From: Acidobacteriota bacterium
GTDB taxonomy: Bacteria > Acidobacteriota > Blastocatellia > Chloracidobacteriales > Chloracidobacteriaceae
Assembly (NCBI GenBank): GCA_016208495.1
Contig: JACQXX010000077.1
Location: forward strand, 1 to 64,000
Length of the DNA: 64,000 nucleotides
Direction: 5' to 3'
The position numbers and the translations under genes were made by a program. Each line of letters starts with the position of its first letter. Position 1 is the stretch's first letter. Of the stretch, positions 37,009 through 46,111 are shown piece by piece. The notes under the pieces were generated by a model that was not told the origin of the DNA, made no database searches, and saw only the letters and a list, made by a program, of their open reading frames with translations.

Positions 37009-37851
37009 ATGAAATTCATTACTGCCATCCGACTCGCGGTTATGATGGTGCTCTCGGCCATCTTCTTTTCGATTCCACTGGTGATTGCCCTGCCTCTTTC
37101 GCCTAAAGGGCGGCGCAAAGTCATGTTTTACCCGTGGTTTGGATTTGCCAATTCATTAAAGCTGCTTTTTGGAGCCACGGTTCAGGTTACGGGTCGCGAA
37201 TATATCGGAGGCGAGTATGAACAACATCACCTCTATATTTGCAACCACCTGAGCATGGCGGATATCCCGATTCTGGTCACGGTGTACCCACTTCCGTTTG
37301 TGGCAAAAAAAGAAGTCATGAAGGTGCCGATCATTGGCTGGGCGGGTTGGATGTCGGGAAATGTGTCGTTTGATCGATCAGACCCGATTGCCCGCAAAAA
37401 GGTAGTCTATGAAACCCTCCGGCGAATCAAAAATGTAAATTCGATTTATATTTTCCCTGAAGGCACCCGCAGCAAAACCGGAATTCCCAAAGCTGAACCG
37501 TACCTCTCGATGATGGCAGCGGCCTGGACGGAGAAGGTTGATGTGATTCCCATGGCCATTCATGGCTCAAAAAATGTGCTCACCGACTTGACCAGTGATG
37601 TCCGCATCAAGCTGGATCCCCCCATGCGATGTGCCGACTATCCGACGGCTGATCGGTTTGCCCAGGCGTGCTGGAGTCGGGTGATTGAAATGTTTTATGA
37701 ACTTAACGCTGACGCCAAAGCGGCTGGCAGCCGAACTGCAATTCCAGCCGAAATGGTACCGCCGACCCCGGTTACAGCCTCAACCCGATTCAACGAAGTC
37801 TTTGAATCAGTTTCCCAGGAAATCCATGACGAACCCTCCACAACCGAATGA
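37009..37851 (+). CDS. plsC: 1-acyl-sn-glycerol-3-phosphate acyltransferase
   Basis: The 280-residue product has an N-terminal membrane segment (AVMMVLSAIFFSIPLVIALPL), the catalytic NHLSMAD motif (HX4D; about 77-83), the VSFDRSD block and FPEGTRSKTG (about 149-158) that binds the phosphate. It makes phosphatidic acid at the inner membrane. The ATG at 37009 follows AGGGGGAA; the longer frame begins inside the octamer array. The 3' end overlaps era by 26 bp, so the two are translationally linked. Confidence 0.92.
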   Translation: MKFITAIRLAVMMVLSAIFFSIPLVIALPLSPKGRRKVMFYPWFGFANSLKLLFGATVQVTGREYIGGEYEQHHLYICNHLSMADIPILVTVYPLPFVAKKEVMKVPIIGWAGWMSGNVSFDRSDPIARKKVVYETLRRIKNVNSIYIFPEGTRSKTGIPKAEPYLSMMAAAWTEKVDVIPMAIHGSKNVLTDLTSDVRIKLDPPMRCADYPTADRFAQACWSRVIEMFYELNADAKAAGSRTAIPAEMVPPTPVTASTRFNEVFESVSQEIHDEPSTTE

Positions 37852-38935
37852 TTCACCCGAAGTCGAACTCACTGACACCGAACCAGCAGTTGAACTCGAA
37901 GTTGAACCCGACCAAACCGAGGAAATTGAAGTTGAGGCCGATGACGCTGATGAGGCTGAGGCTGAGGATCTCGAAGATGAAGATGAACCCTCAGAAGTTG
38001 AAATGGATGAGGATGAGGAGACCACTCCGGCTTCATTTCGATCTGGCTTTGTTGGCATTCTTGGCCGCCCAAACGCTGGTAAATCAACGCTGATCAACCA
38101 CCTGGTCGGTGAAAAAATCGCCGCTGTTTCCGATAAACCCCAAACCACCCGAACGCGAATCCAGGGCATTGTGACCTTGCCTGATGAAGGTCAAATTGTG
38201 TTTGTGGACACGCCCGGCGTTCACAAACCAGGCTATAAACTCAACAAACGAATGATGCAGGCAGTGCTTGATACCATTCAAACCGTTGACCTTTTGCTCC
38301 TGCTGCGTGATGCGTCGGTTTCAACCGGCAATGGCGATAAGTTTGTCCTGGAAATGGTCAAAGAGGCTGGCAAACCGACATTTTTGCTGCTCAACAAAAT
38401 TGACAAGGTTGTTGATAAAACCGCCCTTTTGAAGTTGATGGAGTTCTACCGAAATGAATACGAATTTGCGGAATTCATTCCACTTTCAGGTCTCAAAGGC
38501 GACAATACCAAACTCCTGACCCAGAAAATCCTTGAATACCTGCCAGTTGGGCCGCACTTGTTTGAAGAAGATGCGCTGACCGACCAGACCGACCGCATGC
38601 TGGTGGCCGAATTGATTCGCGAGCAGGCCCTGCGGGCGCTCTCACAGGAACTTCCCTTCTCGATTGCCGTGATGACCGAACAATGGGAAACCCGCCCAAA
38701 TGGCGTGGTTCATCTGGCCTGTGTGATCTATGTCGAACGCGAATCCCAACGCGCCATTGTGCTCGGCAAAGGCGGTGCCAATATGAAAAAAATCGCCATT
38801 GCGGCTCGCAAAAACATTGAGGCAATGCTCGACACCCGAATCTTCCTCGAACTCTTTGTCAAAGTTCAACCACACTGGCGCAATGACGAACGCATGCTGG
38901 ATCTGATGGGAATTGAGAAGCTTGGCAGCGAATAG
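37826..38935 (+). CDS. era: GTPase Era with an acidic N-terminal extension
   Basis: The 369-residue product carries an Era GTPase (G1 GRPNAGKSTLIN about 79-90; TTRTRIQGIV; DTPGVHKP; NKIDKV) and a C-terminal KH domain (IVLGKGGANMKKIAIAARKNIE about 312-333). It binds 16S rRNA during small-subunit maturation. Unusually, about 68 residues precede the GTPase and are almost entirely Glu/Asp with Thr/Pro. A start nearer the domain would lack the AGGA at 37816-37819, so I accept the extension. It overlaps plsC. Confidence 0.93.
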   Translation: MTNPPQPNDSPEVELTDTEPAVELEVEPDQTEEIEVEADDADEAEAEDLEDEDEPSEVEMDEDEETTPASFRSGFVGILGRPNAGKSTLINHLVGEKIAAVSDKPQTTRTRIQGIVTLPDEGQIVFVDTPGVHKPGYKLNKRMMQAVLDTIQTVDLLLLLRDASVSTGNGDKFVLEMVKEAGKPTFLLLNKIDKVVDKTALLKLMEFYRNEYEFAEFIPLSGLKGDNTKLLTQKILEYLPVGPHLFEEDALTDQTDRMLVAELIREQALRALSQELPFSIAVMTEQWETRPNGVVHLACVIYVERESQRAIVLGKGGANMKKIAIAARKNIEAMLDTRIFLELFVKVQPHWRNDERMLDLMGIEKLGSE

Positions 38936-38954
38936 CAGACTTGGGGCAATTGAA

Positions 38955-38982
38955 GGGATGAGGGATGAAGGATGAGGGATGA
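38955..38982. repeat. Heptamer array GATGAGG/GATGAAG
   Basis: Four tandem units lie just after era. Their reverse complement family (CATCCTT/CATCCCT) is found at 31828-31855. CTTCAGCCC-family words follow at 38996-39050. Confidence 0.85.
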
Positions 38983-39130
38983 AATAAAACCAATGCTTCA
39001 GCCCGATTTCTTCAGCCCGGTGCCTTTAGCCCTCAGCCCTATACCCCATAAACGCCAGGATAAGGAAAATTTGAACCATCCGTTTGTCTTTTATGTCGCC
39101 CTTGCAGGGCTTGGATCTCGATCTGACCGG

Positions 39131-39187
39131 GACCGTGGGCTTCGCACCACGGCTATTAAACGACGACCCTTCGGGCCTCAAACCCTT
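39131..39187. repeat. REP-like element: CCGTGG-GCTTCGCA-CCACGG hairpin unit
   Basis: GACCGTGGGCTTCGCACCAC starts a 57-bp unit with a CCGTGG/CCACGG stem, then a second small hairpin CCCTTCGGG, ending AAACCCTT. Near-identical units are at 62445-62501 and 62563-62620. Here it lies upstream of the MFS gene, and the open frame that runs into that gene through the repeat is not native coding sequence. Confidence 0.82.
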
Positions 39188-39248
39188 ATCCTGGCGCTTA
39201 TGGCCCTATACCCTCAGCCCCGTTCTTCAGCCCAATGGGTTTTTCATT

Positions 39249-40427
39249 GTGCGCAAATACTTTCCCCACATCACCAAACCCATCCTGATTCTCGGACTGG
39301 TGAGCCTCTTTACTGACATTGCCAGTGAGATGCTCTATCCGGTGGCACCGCTTTTTTTGAAAAGTCTTGGTGCTTCAACAGTCTTAATTGGTGCATTGGA
39401 AGGGTTTGTTGAATTTATCTCCGGGCTTTTGAAAGGCTATTTCGGCGCACTTTCAGACCGTAAAGGGTCGCGGGCCGGATTTGTCCGGGCTGGATATGCC
39501 CTGTCGGCACTGGCCAAGCCGCTTCCAGGCATCTGGACAACAGTTGGAGGTGTCGTCACCGGAAGAATCACTGACCGGCTTGGAAAAGGGATGCGCTCGG
39601 CGCCAAGGGATGCACTGCTGGCCAGCTATGGAGGGAAGAAATCTCAAGGCGCCGTCTTTGGATTTCATCGGGCAATGGATACGCTGGGCGCCGCACTTGG
39701 ACCGCTTCTGGCGCTTGGGTTTCTAGTCCTGTATCCAAACGCCTTTCGTGAATTGTACCTGCTGGCGTTTATCCCCTCGATTCTGGCGGTAATCGCCACC
39801 TTTTTTGTCTCCGAAGTTCCCTTCACTCCCAAATCCGACACCAAACCTTTTGCTCCGTTTGCGGTTTTTTCCTACTGGTCAGCGTCACCGGCGGCCTATA
39901 AACGCATCGTCATTGGCCTGACGCTCTTTGCCTTCGTCAACAGCAGCGACGTGTTTTTGATTTTGAAAGCTGGAAAAGTTGGATTTTCGACGGCAGCGGC
40001 GATTGGCGGGTATGTCTTTTATAATCTGGTGTATGCACTGGCGGCTTATCCACTGGGCGTACTGGCGGATTCATTTGGAAAACGACGCGTGCTGGTGAGT
40101 GGACTGGTTCTCTACGCCGTGGTGTATGCCGGCTTCGCCTTGTTGACCCAATCCTGGCACGCCTGGGTGCTCTTTGCCTTCTATGGTCTGTATGCGGCAG
40201 CAACTGAAGGAATTGCCAAAGCCTGGATGGCAGATCTTGTACCGAACGAAGACCGTGGCAAAGCGATTGGACTGCAAACCATGCTTGCCAGCTTTGGGAC
40301 GCTCGTTGCCAGTCTGGTCGCTGGAATTCTGTGGGATTACATCAGCCCTAACGCGCCATTCTGGCTCGCGGCAGTCGGTGCCATCGCTGCTATTCCCCTT
40401 CTCAAAAAGTCAGTACCGCCTGCGTGA
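39249..40427 (+). CDS. Major facilitator superfamily transporter
   Basis: The product of about 392 residues has 11-12 membrane segments. It begins ILGLVSLFTDIASEMLYPVAPLFLKSLGAS and has the loop-2 motif GALSDRKGSR (about 62-71), the typical MFS G-x-x-x-D-R-x-G-R signature, and GVLADSFGKRRVLV in the second half. The start is uncertain: GTG at 39249 opens the conserved region, whereas the 55 residues before it come from repeat DNA. Substrate unknown; relatives include drug and sugar exporters. Confidence 0.8.
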   Translation: MRKYFPHITKPILILGLVSLFTDIASEMLYPVAPLFLKSLGASTVLIGALEGFVEFISGLLKGYFGALSDRKGSRAGFVRAGYALSALAKPLPGIWTTVGGVVTGRITDRLGKGMRSAPRDALLASYGGKKSQGAVFGFHRAMDTLGAALGPLLALGFLVLYPNAFRELYLLAFIPSILAVIATFFVSEVPFTPKSDTKPFAPFAVFSYWSASPAAYKRIVIGLTLFAFVNSSDVFLILKAGKVGFSTAAAIGGYVFYNLVYALAAYPLGVLADSFGKRRVLVSGLVLYAVVYAGFALLTQSWHAWVLFAFYGLYAAATEGIAKAWMADLVPNEDRGKAIGLQTMLASFGTLVASLVAGILWDYISPNAPFWLAAVGAIAAIPLLKKSVPPA

Positions 40428-40477
40428 GCGGGTGGGGATTTTTTCTCAACCCACTCGCTGACACAAGTGGTACTGAC
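40409..40477. terminator. Two-way terminator hairpin between convergent genes
   Basis: GTCAGTACC (40409-40417) pairs with GGTACTGAC (40469-40477), and inside it AGCGGGTGGG pairs with AACCCACTCGCT around a T-rich loop. The outer arms overlap the last codons of the MFS gene and abut the stop of the CHAT gene, so one structure can serve both strands. Confidence 0.75.
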
Positions 40478-43400
40478 TTATCTGAATTCCCCCTGAATCA
40501 TAAACGGCGCCCAGTAAAACGGGGCTTTCCACTTTGGATTTTTAAGCATTTCCAGTTGAGCCGCTCGCAAAGCCGCTGCCGGAGATTGTTTCTGGTTGAT
40601 CATTTTTCGATAAAAACTGGTCATCAAGCTGGCAGTGGCTTCGTCATTGACGCTCCAGAGACTCACAATAACCCGTTTGGCACCGGCGTACATAAAACCA
40701 CGCGTCAATCCAACCATCCCTTCGCCCTTAATCTGTTTCCCAAGCCCGGTTTCACAGGCGGAAAGCACCACCAGTTCGGCTGGAAGCGACAGGTTATAGA
40801 TATCAAGCGCCCGTAAATAGCCGTCCACCGGCTTTCCAGTTTCATCAATCAGTGAAAAAACCAGGGCTGAAAGATCAGGCCGATCAGCATCAATTAACCC
40901 GTGAGTTGCCAGATGGATGTAGGAATATTTACTTAATTCTCCGCTGGTAATTGCCTGACGATTGGCGGCAAAGCTCACCAGACGGGTGCTGTTTTTGGCG
41001 CCGACCAGCTTTGAGATTTGATCAGCTTCGACCCTGGTAAATGGCAACCGGGGAATCTGCAGGTTCACAACCCCTTGCGCCCCTTCGGCTTTACCAGTCT
41101 CTTTTTCGCGCTCCAAGATGCGATTGTAGATGCGCTTTTGGGCTGAAAGCGTCACCGATTCGGCTGATGCCTGGGAGTCAGTCACTGACTTTCCTTGAAA
41201 TCGTTCATCCCGTGGGTCAAAGACCGGATCGGCCACGATAGCCACCGACACCGGTTGGGCGACTCTTCCCGCTGTTTCTTTTCTCAGAATTGAGAGTGCG
41301 GAAGCCGATGGCAACATCACGATTTCGTTCTGAGCCACCAGCAACCGGGAAGCAGTTTGCCTGGAACGCGACGCTTTCTTCACCGGCAGGCAGCCAAACG
41401 GAATGTATTGCAACGCCCCATCCGGCACAATCAGCACCCGTCCACGACCAAGCTTCCCCGCCAGTGGCTGAAGCACCATTCCGGCAAGTTGTTCCAAATC
41501 CTGAGTCATCACAATTGATAACTCATCCCTGTATTTTTTGAGATTTTGCTTCTCTTTTGGAACGTGAAGGGTCGAGCCAGACAACACAAGTTTTCGATCA
41601 GGCAAGAAATCTGACAGTTCGGCTGTTGGGCGGCGGAGGAGTTGATAGACTTCTTCGGCCAGCGCTTCGATCTCGGACTGTTTCGGTAATTCAAAGCTCA
41701 GAAATTCGGTTGGGGTAATCACCCACGCGTAACTGCGGGTCTCAGCCAGTGCGTACTCGACCAGCACCGTTTTAGAATCAAGCAATGAATCCTGAATCTC
41801 CTCAACGTTGAGGGTTTGCGGTTGAGTTAAGGCGGCATAGCGGGGACTTGTAGCGCGAATCTGATCCTGTACCTGCCGGTATTCTGCTGTGACTTCGTCA
41901 ATTTCTTTCTTGGCGGCGATTTCCTGTTCAGGAGTGAACTGAGTGGTAAGCAATCGTGCCAGCCGCTCAAACTTGCCCGTTAACCGTTGCCGGAGTTCGG
42001 TTTCCCGAGTCACCAGCTTTGGGTCAACACCTTCGCGAATGTTCACATTGCTTTCCGACAACAACTCCAGCAGACTCCGCGCCCGCGACTGTTCGCTCAC
42101 TTGAAATGCCTGACGGTCATAGCCCACTTTCGGGTTTTCCTTGTGAAGTTGCATCAACACATCAATGTAAAGCCGGTAATATGGTTGAGATTTCCCAAAG
42201 TAGCTGGTCCGAAACTCCTGGGTCAGTTGGGCCCGTGTGTTTTCGACCAGTGAAATGACCTGTTCAAGTCTGGTGCGAGCATCCTCCTGTTTTCCCTGTC
42301 GCAGGTTCACTTTTGCCAACCCAAACAGCGAATCAGATTGCTCCGCCCGGTCACCGACTTGTTGACTGAGTTCAAGCGCCTTTTGAAATGATTCGGCGGC
42401 TTTTTCCAGATTTCCCTGGGTGAGCAAAGCAATTCCAAGCCGGTTGAGAGAAAAGGCTTGCAAATTCACGTCCCGAACTTCACGCGCAATCCCGAGTGCC
42501 TGTTCGTGATAGGAAACCGCTTCCTGGGCTTTTTGCTCTTTCAGGAGAGCCTGGCCAATAAAATTCAAGGTGAACATAATCCACTTGCGATCTTTGGCGC
42601 CCTCGCTCAAAGCCAGTGATTGCTTGTAGTAATCAAGCGCCTGGGCCGTAAATCCCTGGCTGGCGTAGTAATTCCCAATATGTGCCAGCGTCACCCCTTC
42701 GCCCTGTTTGTTGCCAATTGCCTTCCACATTCCCAGCGCATCTTCGTAATACTCAAACGCTTTTTCTTTATCTCCAAGTGCATCAAAGAGATAGCCTTTC
42801 GCGTCAAGTGCAAAGGCTTTGGGCCGCGACCCTTTGGTATTTTCCAAAATTGCCAGTGCCCGGTTATAGGATTCGAGCGATTTTTGAAATTCACCAACTG
42901 AGCGATACATCACGCCCAGGTTGATGCTGACGGCGGCCACGGTTTGCAATTCACCAAGTTGTTGCAGGGCTTCAAGCGCCTGGGTGTAGTACTCCAGGGC
43001 TTTTACTTTTTCGCCCAGATTGTTGTAAACCTTGCCTAAGTTATTGATGGTAATGGCCTCACCGGTTTTATCACCGACTTTGCGAAAGAGCGGCAAGGCA
43101 AGTTCATAGTTTTCAATGGCCTTCTGTTTCTGGCCAATATCATCAAAAACCTTGCCTGAGTTGGCCAGAACCTCAGCCTGCCCCTGGTCATTGTCGGTTT
43201 CACGCCAGATGGGGAGTGCCTGTCCATACACCTCCAGGGCTTCGGGCTTTTTCCCTAACTCGTCAAGGAGCAATCCGATTTCATTGAGTGTTCGGGCCTC
43301 TTCGGCACGGTTTTTGGCGGTTTGCCAGAGGGTCAGGGCTTGCTGAAACAGCGTGACCGCCCGTTCTAAATTGGGTCGCGTCCGTTCCTGAAGGATCTGT

Positions 43401-43648
43401 TTGGCTTCTTCGACCAGTTTGGTCGCCTTTTGACTGGCTTCATCTGAATCCGACAGAGCCGGTTGTCCTGTTGAATTGGCACTGCTTGCTGGCGAAGTTT
43501 GTCCAAATACACTGTGAACACATCCAATCGTTAGACAAAAAACGATGCTTAAAATAAATAGATTGTTTGATATAGGAATTTGAATCTTTGCCTTTCCATG
43601 AAAATCGGGAAAAGCAATTGGAACGTGTTGGGGGTGAAAATTTGACAT
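40478..43648 (-). CDS. TPR-CHAT caspase-fold protein
   Basis: The 1056-residue product has an N-terminal hydrophobic export or anchor segment (NNLFILSIVFCLTIGCVHSVFGQ), about ten tetratricopeptide repeats (roughly 70-470), a helical linker and a C-terminal CHAT domain. The predicted catalytic dyad is visible: the histidine in YIHLATHGLID (about 914) and the cysteine in VVLSACETGLG (about 962). CHAT proteins are caspase/separase-like cysteine peptidases, and many bacterial ones await a substrate. The ATG at 43648 follows an AAGGAAAAAGAG stretch. It stands alone without a gasdermin or other obvious target, so a defence role cannot be claimed. Confidence 0.88.
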   Translation of the reverse strand: MSNFHPQHVPIAFPDFHGKAKIQIPISNNLFILSIVFCLTIGCVHSVFGQTSPASSANSTGQPALSDSDEASQKATKLVEEAKQILQERTRPNLERAVTLFQQALTLWQTAKNRAEEARTLNEIGLLLDELGKKPEALEVYGQALPIWRETDNDQGQAEVLANSGKVFDDIGQKQKAIENYELALPLFRKVGDKTGEAITINNLGKVYNNLGEKVKALEYYTQALEALQQLGELQTVAAVSINLGVMYRSVGEFQKSLESYNRALAILENTKGSRPKAFALDAKGYLFDALGDKEKAFEYYEDALGMWKAIGNKQGEGVTLAHIGNYYASQGFTAQALDYYKQSLALSEGAKDRKWIMFTLNFIGQALLKEQKAQEAVSYHEQALGIAREVRDVNLQAFSLNRLGIALLTQGNLEKAAESFQKALELSQQVGDRAEQSDSLFGLAKVNLRQGKQEDARTRLEQVISLVENTRAQLTQEFRTSYFGKSQPYYRLYIDVLMQLHKENPKVGYDRQAFQVSEQSRARSLLELLSESNVNIREGVDPKLVTRETELRQRLTGKFERLARLLTTQFTPEQEIAAKKEIDEVTAEYRQVQDQIRATSPRYAALTQPQTLNVEEIQDSLLDSKTVLVEYALAETRSYAWVITPTEFLSFELPKQSEIEALAEEVYQLLRRPTAELSDFLPDRKLVLSGSTLHVPKEKQNLKKYRDELSIVMTQDLEQLAGMVLQPLAGKLGRGRVLIVPDGALQYIPFGCLPVKKASRSRQTASRLLVAQNEIVMLPSASALSILRKETAGRVAQPVSVAIVADPVFDPRDERFQGKSVTDSQASAESVTLSAQKRIYNRILEREKETGKAEGAQGVVNLQIPRLPFTRVEADQISKLVGAKNSTRLVSFAANRQAITSGELSKYSYIHLATHGLIDADRPDLSALVFSLIDETGKPVDGYLRALDIYNLSLPAELVVLSACETGLGKQIKGEGMVGLTRGFMYAGAKRVIVSLWSVNDEATASLMTSFYRKMINQKQSPAAALRAAQLEMLKNPKWKAPFYWAPFMIQGEFR

Positions 43649-43688
43649 CTCTTTTTCCTTTCCAAATTCACGCACTCCAAAAAGGAAA

Positions 43689-43723
43689 CGAGGAGCAAAT
43701 CCCAGTTCGAAATTTGCTCCTCG
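43689..43723 (-). terminator. Terminator of the S9 peptidase gene
   Basis: CGAGGAGCAAAT (43689-43700) and ATTTGCTCCTCG (43712-43723) form a perfect 12-bp stem. Read on the minus strand, a T-rich TTTCCTTTTT follows. Confidence 0.8.
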
Positions 43724-43730
43724 ATGTTGG

Positions 43731-45788
43731 TTACGGTTTCAGGTAGGTTGCAAACCATTCGTGGACGTTTTTGTACCAGAATCGGCTGTTGGCTGGTTTT
43801 AAAATCCAGTGGCCTTCATCCGGATAGACGACCAGCTTTGATGGAACCCCCTGGCGTTGGAGCGCGGTAAACAACTGCATTCCCTGGTCAATCGGCACGC
43901 GATAGTCAAGTTCGCCGTGGATAACCAGTGTCGGGGTCTTAAAGTTTTTGGCTGATTTGTGCGGCGACCATTTTTCGAACAGTTCCGGATTGTCCCACGG
44001 GTTGCCGTTAAATTCCCATTCGGCAAACCAGAGTTCTTCGGTCACGCCATACATGCTTTCGAGGTTATAGACGCCAGCGTGCGACACCAGCGCTTTGAAG
44101 CGGTTTGAATGACCCAGCAACCAGTTGACCATATAGCCGCCGTAGCTTCCGCCAGCCGCGCCCATCCGGTCAGGATCAACAGAGCCCTGTTTGATGGCCG
44201 CATCAATCGCGCCATTGATGTCTGTAACAACTTTACCACCCCAATCCTTGCTGATTTCATTGGTGAATTGCTGGCCGTAACCGGTTGAACCACGTGGGTT
44301 AATCGCGACCACAACGTAGCCGGGCGCAGCAAACAATTGCGGATTCCAGCGGTAGCTCCAGCCGTTGTTCCAGGCGCCTTGCGGTCCGCCGTGAATCAGG
44401 AAAATCGTCGGGTATTTCTTTCCCTCACGAAACTTCGGCGGTTTGACCACCCAGGAGTGGACTTTCGCACCACCGTCACCTTCCGACCAGAGTTCTTCGA
44501 CCTTGCCGAAGTCAATTTCGGCCAGGGCTTCGTCATTAAAGCTGGTCAGTTTCTTTGGCTGGCCGCTGCCATCCGCACTCAGGCTGTAGATTTCTGACGG
44601 GCTGGTCAGCGTGTTGTGGGTGAAATAGACCGTTTTTCCGTCATTCGAAATGTTGAATTCATGGTTTGAGCCCTTGGAAAACACCGGTTTGGCGTCATTT
44701 CCCTTCACCGACACCACATAAATCGGGCCCTGGCCTTTTTCTTCGCAGCCAAAGTAGATTTTTGAACTGTCAGGTGACCAGTTGATTTCATCAACCGAAA
44801 GGTCCAGGGTCTCAGTCAACATTCGTGCCTGTTTCGTGGTCCGGTCATAGAGCACTAGATTGCGTTTGTCGGCTTCAAACTTGGGTGTCGCCTGTGACAG
44901 CCAGGCCAGGTATTTTCCGTCTGGCGAGTAGCGCGGGTTAATGTCTGAACCTTTGCTGGTTGAAATGCGCTTTGGTTCGCCACCAGTGACCGGCACCACG
45001 AAGATGTCGTTGTTGGTGCTCCAGGCTTCTTCACGGCCATCAGTGTTGCGGGCAAAGGCAAGTTCTTTGCCATCGGCTGAAAAGGCATAGTCGGCGCCGC
45101 CGATGCTAAACGGTGGTGAATCAAAATCGCCGGGCGTCACATCTTTGACCTGACCGGAATCAGCCGAAACCACAAAAATATGCGAGCGACGGCCTTCTTT
45201 CCAGCTTGTCCAGTGCCGATAGAGCAACTGCGTGGCAGTTTTGGCTTTGACTTTGCTTTCTTCCGCCTCTTCATATTTCTTCTTGTTGCATTCGGCATCA
45301 TTGAGCGGACAATCTGGATAAATCTCAGCCGTGAAGGCCATTGATTTTCCATCTGGTGACCAGATTAACCCGGAAACATCGGTGAAGAAATCGGTTACTT
45401 TGCGCGGCTCGCCGCCCTGCAGGCTGAGCATCCAGATTTGGGATGAACCGCCACGGGTTGAGACAAACGCGATAGACTGGCTATCAGGTGACCAGCAGGG
45501 TTCGCTGTCAGCTTTTTCGAATGTTGTTAATTGGCGTGCCGGACCGCCACCCGCCGGCATAATCCAGATATCCGAATTTGAACTTTGGGATTTTCGGTCA
45601 ATGGCTGAAACCGAAAATGCCAGCCACTTCCCATCGGGGGACAGGGCCGGGCTGCCGACGCGCTTGAGGCGCAACATATCGCCAAACTCCATTGGTCGCT
45701 GCTTTTGCGCCAGTGCAGTTCCTGTGCTCAAAACAACAGCCAGGCTCAGGCCAAAGGCTGTCACGAGCATTTTGACGCCACGAAACAT
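43731..45788 (-). CDS. Secreted S9-family peptidase (acylaminoacyl/dipeptidyl peptidase type)
   Basis: The 685-residue product has a signal peptide (MLVTAFGLSLAVVLSTGTALAQ) and a beta-propeller of TolB/DPP-like blades (about 45-420; SPDGKWLAFSV repeated). The alpha/beta-hydrolase domain carries nucleophile GGSYGGYM (about 540), acid GELDYRVP (about 626) and histidine DEGHWI (about 660). Such enzymes release dipeptides or N-terminal residues from oligopeptides in the periplasm. AGGAGG lies 6 bp before the ATG at 45788. Confidence 0.94.
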   Translation of the reverse strand: MFRGVKMLVTAFGLSLAVVLSTGTALAQKQRPMEFGDMLRLKRVGSPALSPDGKWLAFSVSAIDRKSQSSNSDIWIMPAGGGPARQLTTFEKADSEPCWSPDSQSIAFVSTRGGSSQIWMLSLQGGEPRKVTDFFTDVSGLIWSPDGKSMAFTAEIYPDCPLNDAECNKKKYEEAEESKVKAKTATQLLYRHWTSWKEGRRSHIFVVSADSGQVKDVTPGDFDSPPFSIGGADYAFSADGKELAFARNTDGREEAWSTNNDIFVVPVTGGEPKRISTSKGSDINPRYSPDGKYLAWLSQATPKFEADKRNLVLYDRTTKQARMLTETLDLSVDEINWSPDSSKIYFGCEEKGQGPIYVVSVKGNDAKPVFSKGSNHEFNISNDGKTVYFTHNTLTSPSEIYSLSADGSGQPKKLTSFNDEALAEIDFGKVEELWSEGDGGAKVHSWVVKPPKFREGKKYPTIFLIHGGPQGAWNNGWSYRWNPQLFAAPGYVVVAINPRGSTGYGQQFTNEISKDWGGKVVTDINGAIDAAIKQGSVDPDRMGAAGGSYGGYMVNWLLGHSNRFKALVSHAGVYNLESMYGVTEELWFAEWEFNGNPWDNPELFEKWSPHKSAKNFKTPTLVIHGELDYRVPIDQGMQLFTALQRQGVPSKLVVYPDEGHWILKPANSRFWYKNVHEWFATYLKP

Positions 45789-45836
45789 AGAATTCCTCCT
45801 GAAAAAAGATTGTGGTCAGTAGTCAGTAGTCAGTAG

Positions 45837-46111
45837 TGCCAGTTAAGAGTTGAAGCCGTTTTGGTTCTCAGCCCACGAAGTGGGCGCCGGCTCGTAGCCC
45901 AGGGCGAGTCTTCGAGCCCTGGGAATTCGGGTCATTTCCCTCCTTTTCCCCGCCCGGCCAGCCGCCGTAGGCGGCGGCTGGCCGGGCGGGGGCAATCTGG
46001 AACTGACCCGCATCCGGTGGTGGCGCGCCCAAAGCGACGCTGACCACCGGCTCACCTGGCTCCATCCCAACGGGGATGAGGACCAACCACCACTTCAACC
46101 CTTAACTGGCA
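45837..46111. mobile_element. Foldback element with 19-bp terminal inverted repeats (possible MITE)
   Basis: The arms TGCCAGTTAAGAGTTGAAG (45837-45855) and CTTCAACCCTTAACTGGCA (46093-46111) match in inverted orientation with one mismatch. Inside is a chain of hairpins: GCCCAC/GTGGGC (45871-45885), CCCAGGGC/GCCCTGGG (45898-45923), a 19-bp perfect GC-rich stem (45948-45966 with 45973-45991) and CCGGTGGT/ACCACCGG (46014-46050). No coding frame is present. GTCAGTA heptamers abut the left end (45815-45836) and a similar GTCAGTAGTC follows the right end, like duplicated flanks. Mobility is inferred. Confidence 0.75.

Noticed and set aside
39084-39248. N-terminal extension of the MFS transporter
   Set aside because: The 55 codons translate the REP-like unit and CTTCAGCCC words, which also occur in non-coding places.
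40478-43648. Gasdermin-CHAT defence pair
   Set aside because: Neighbouring genes are an MFS transporter and an S9 peptidase; no pore-forming partner is visible.
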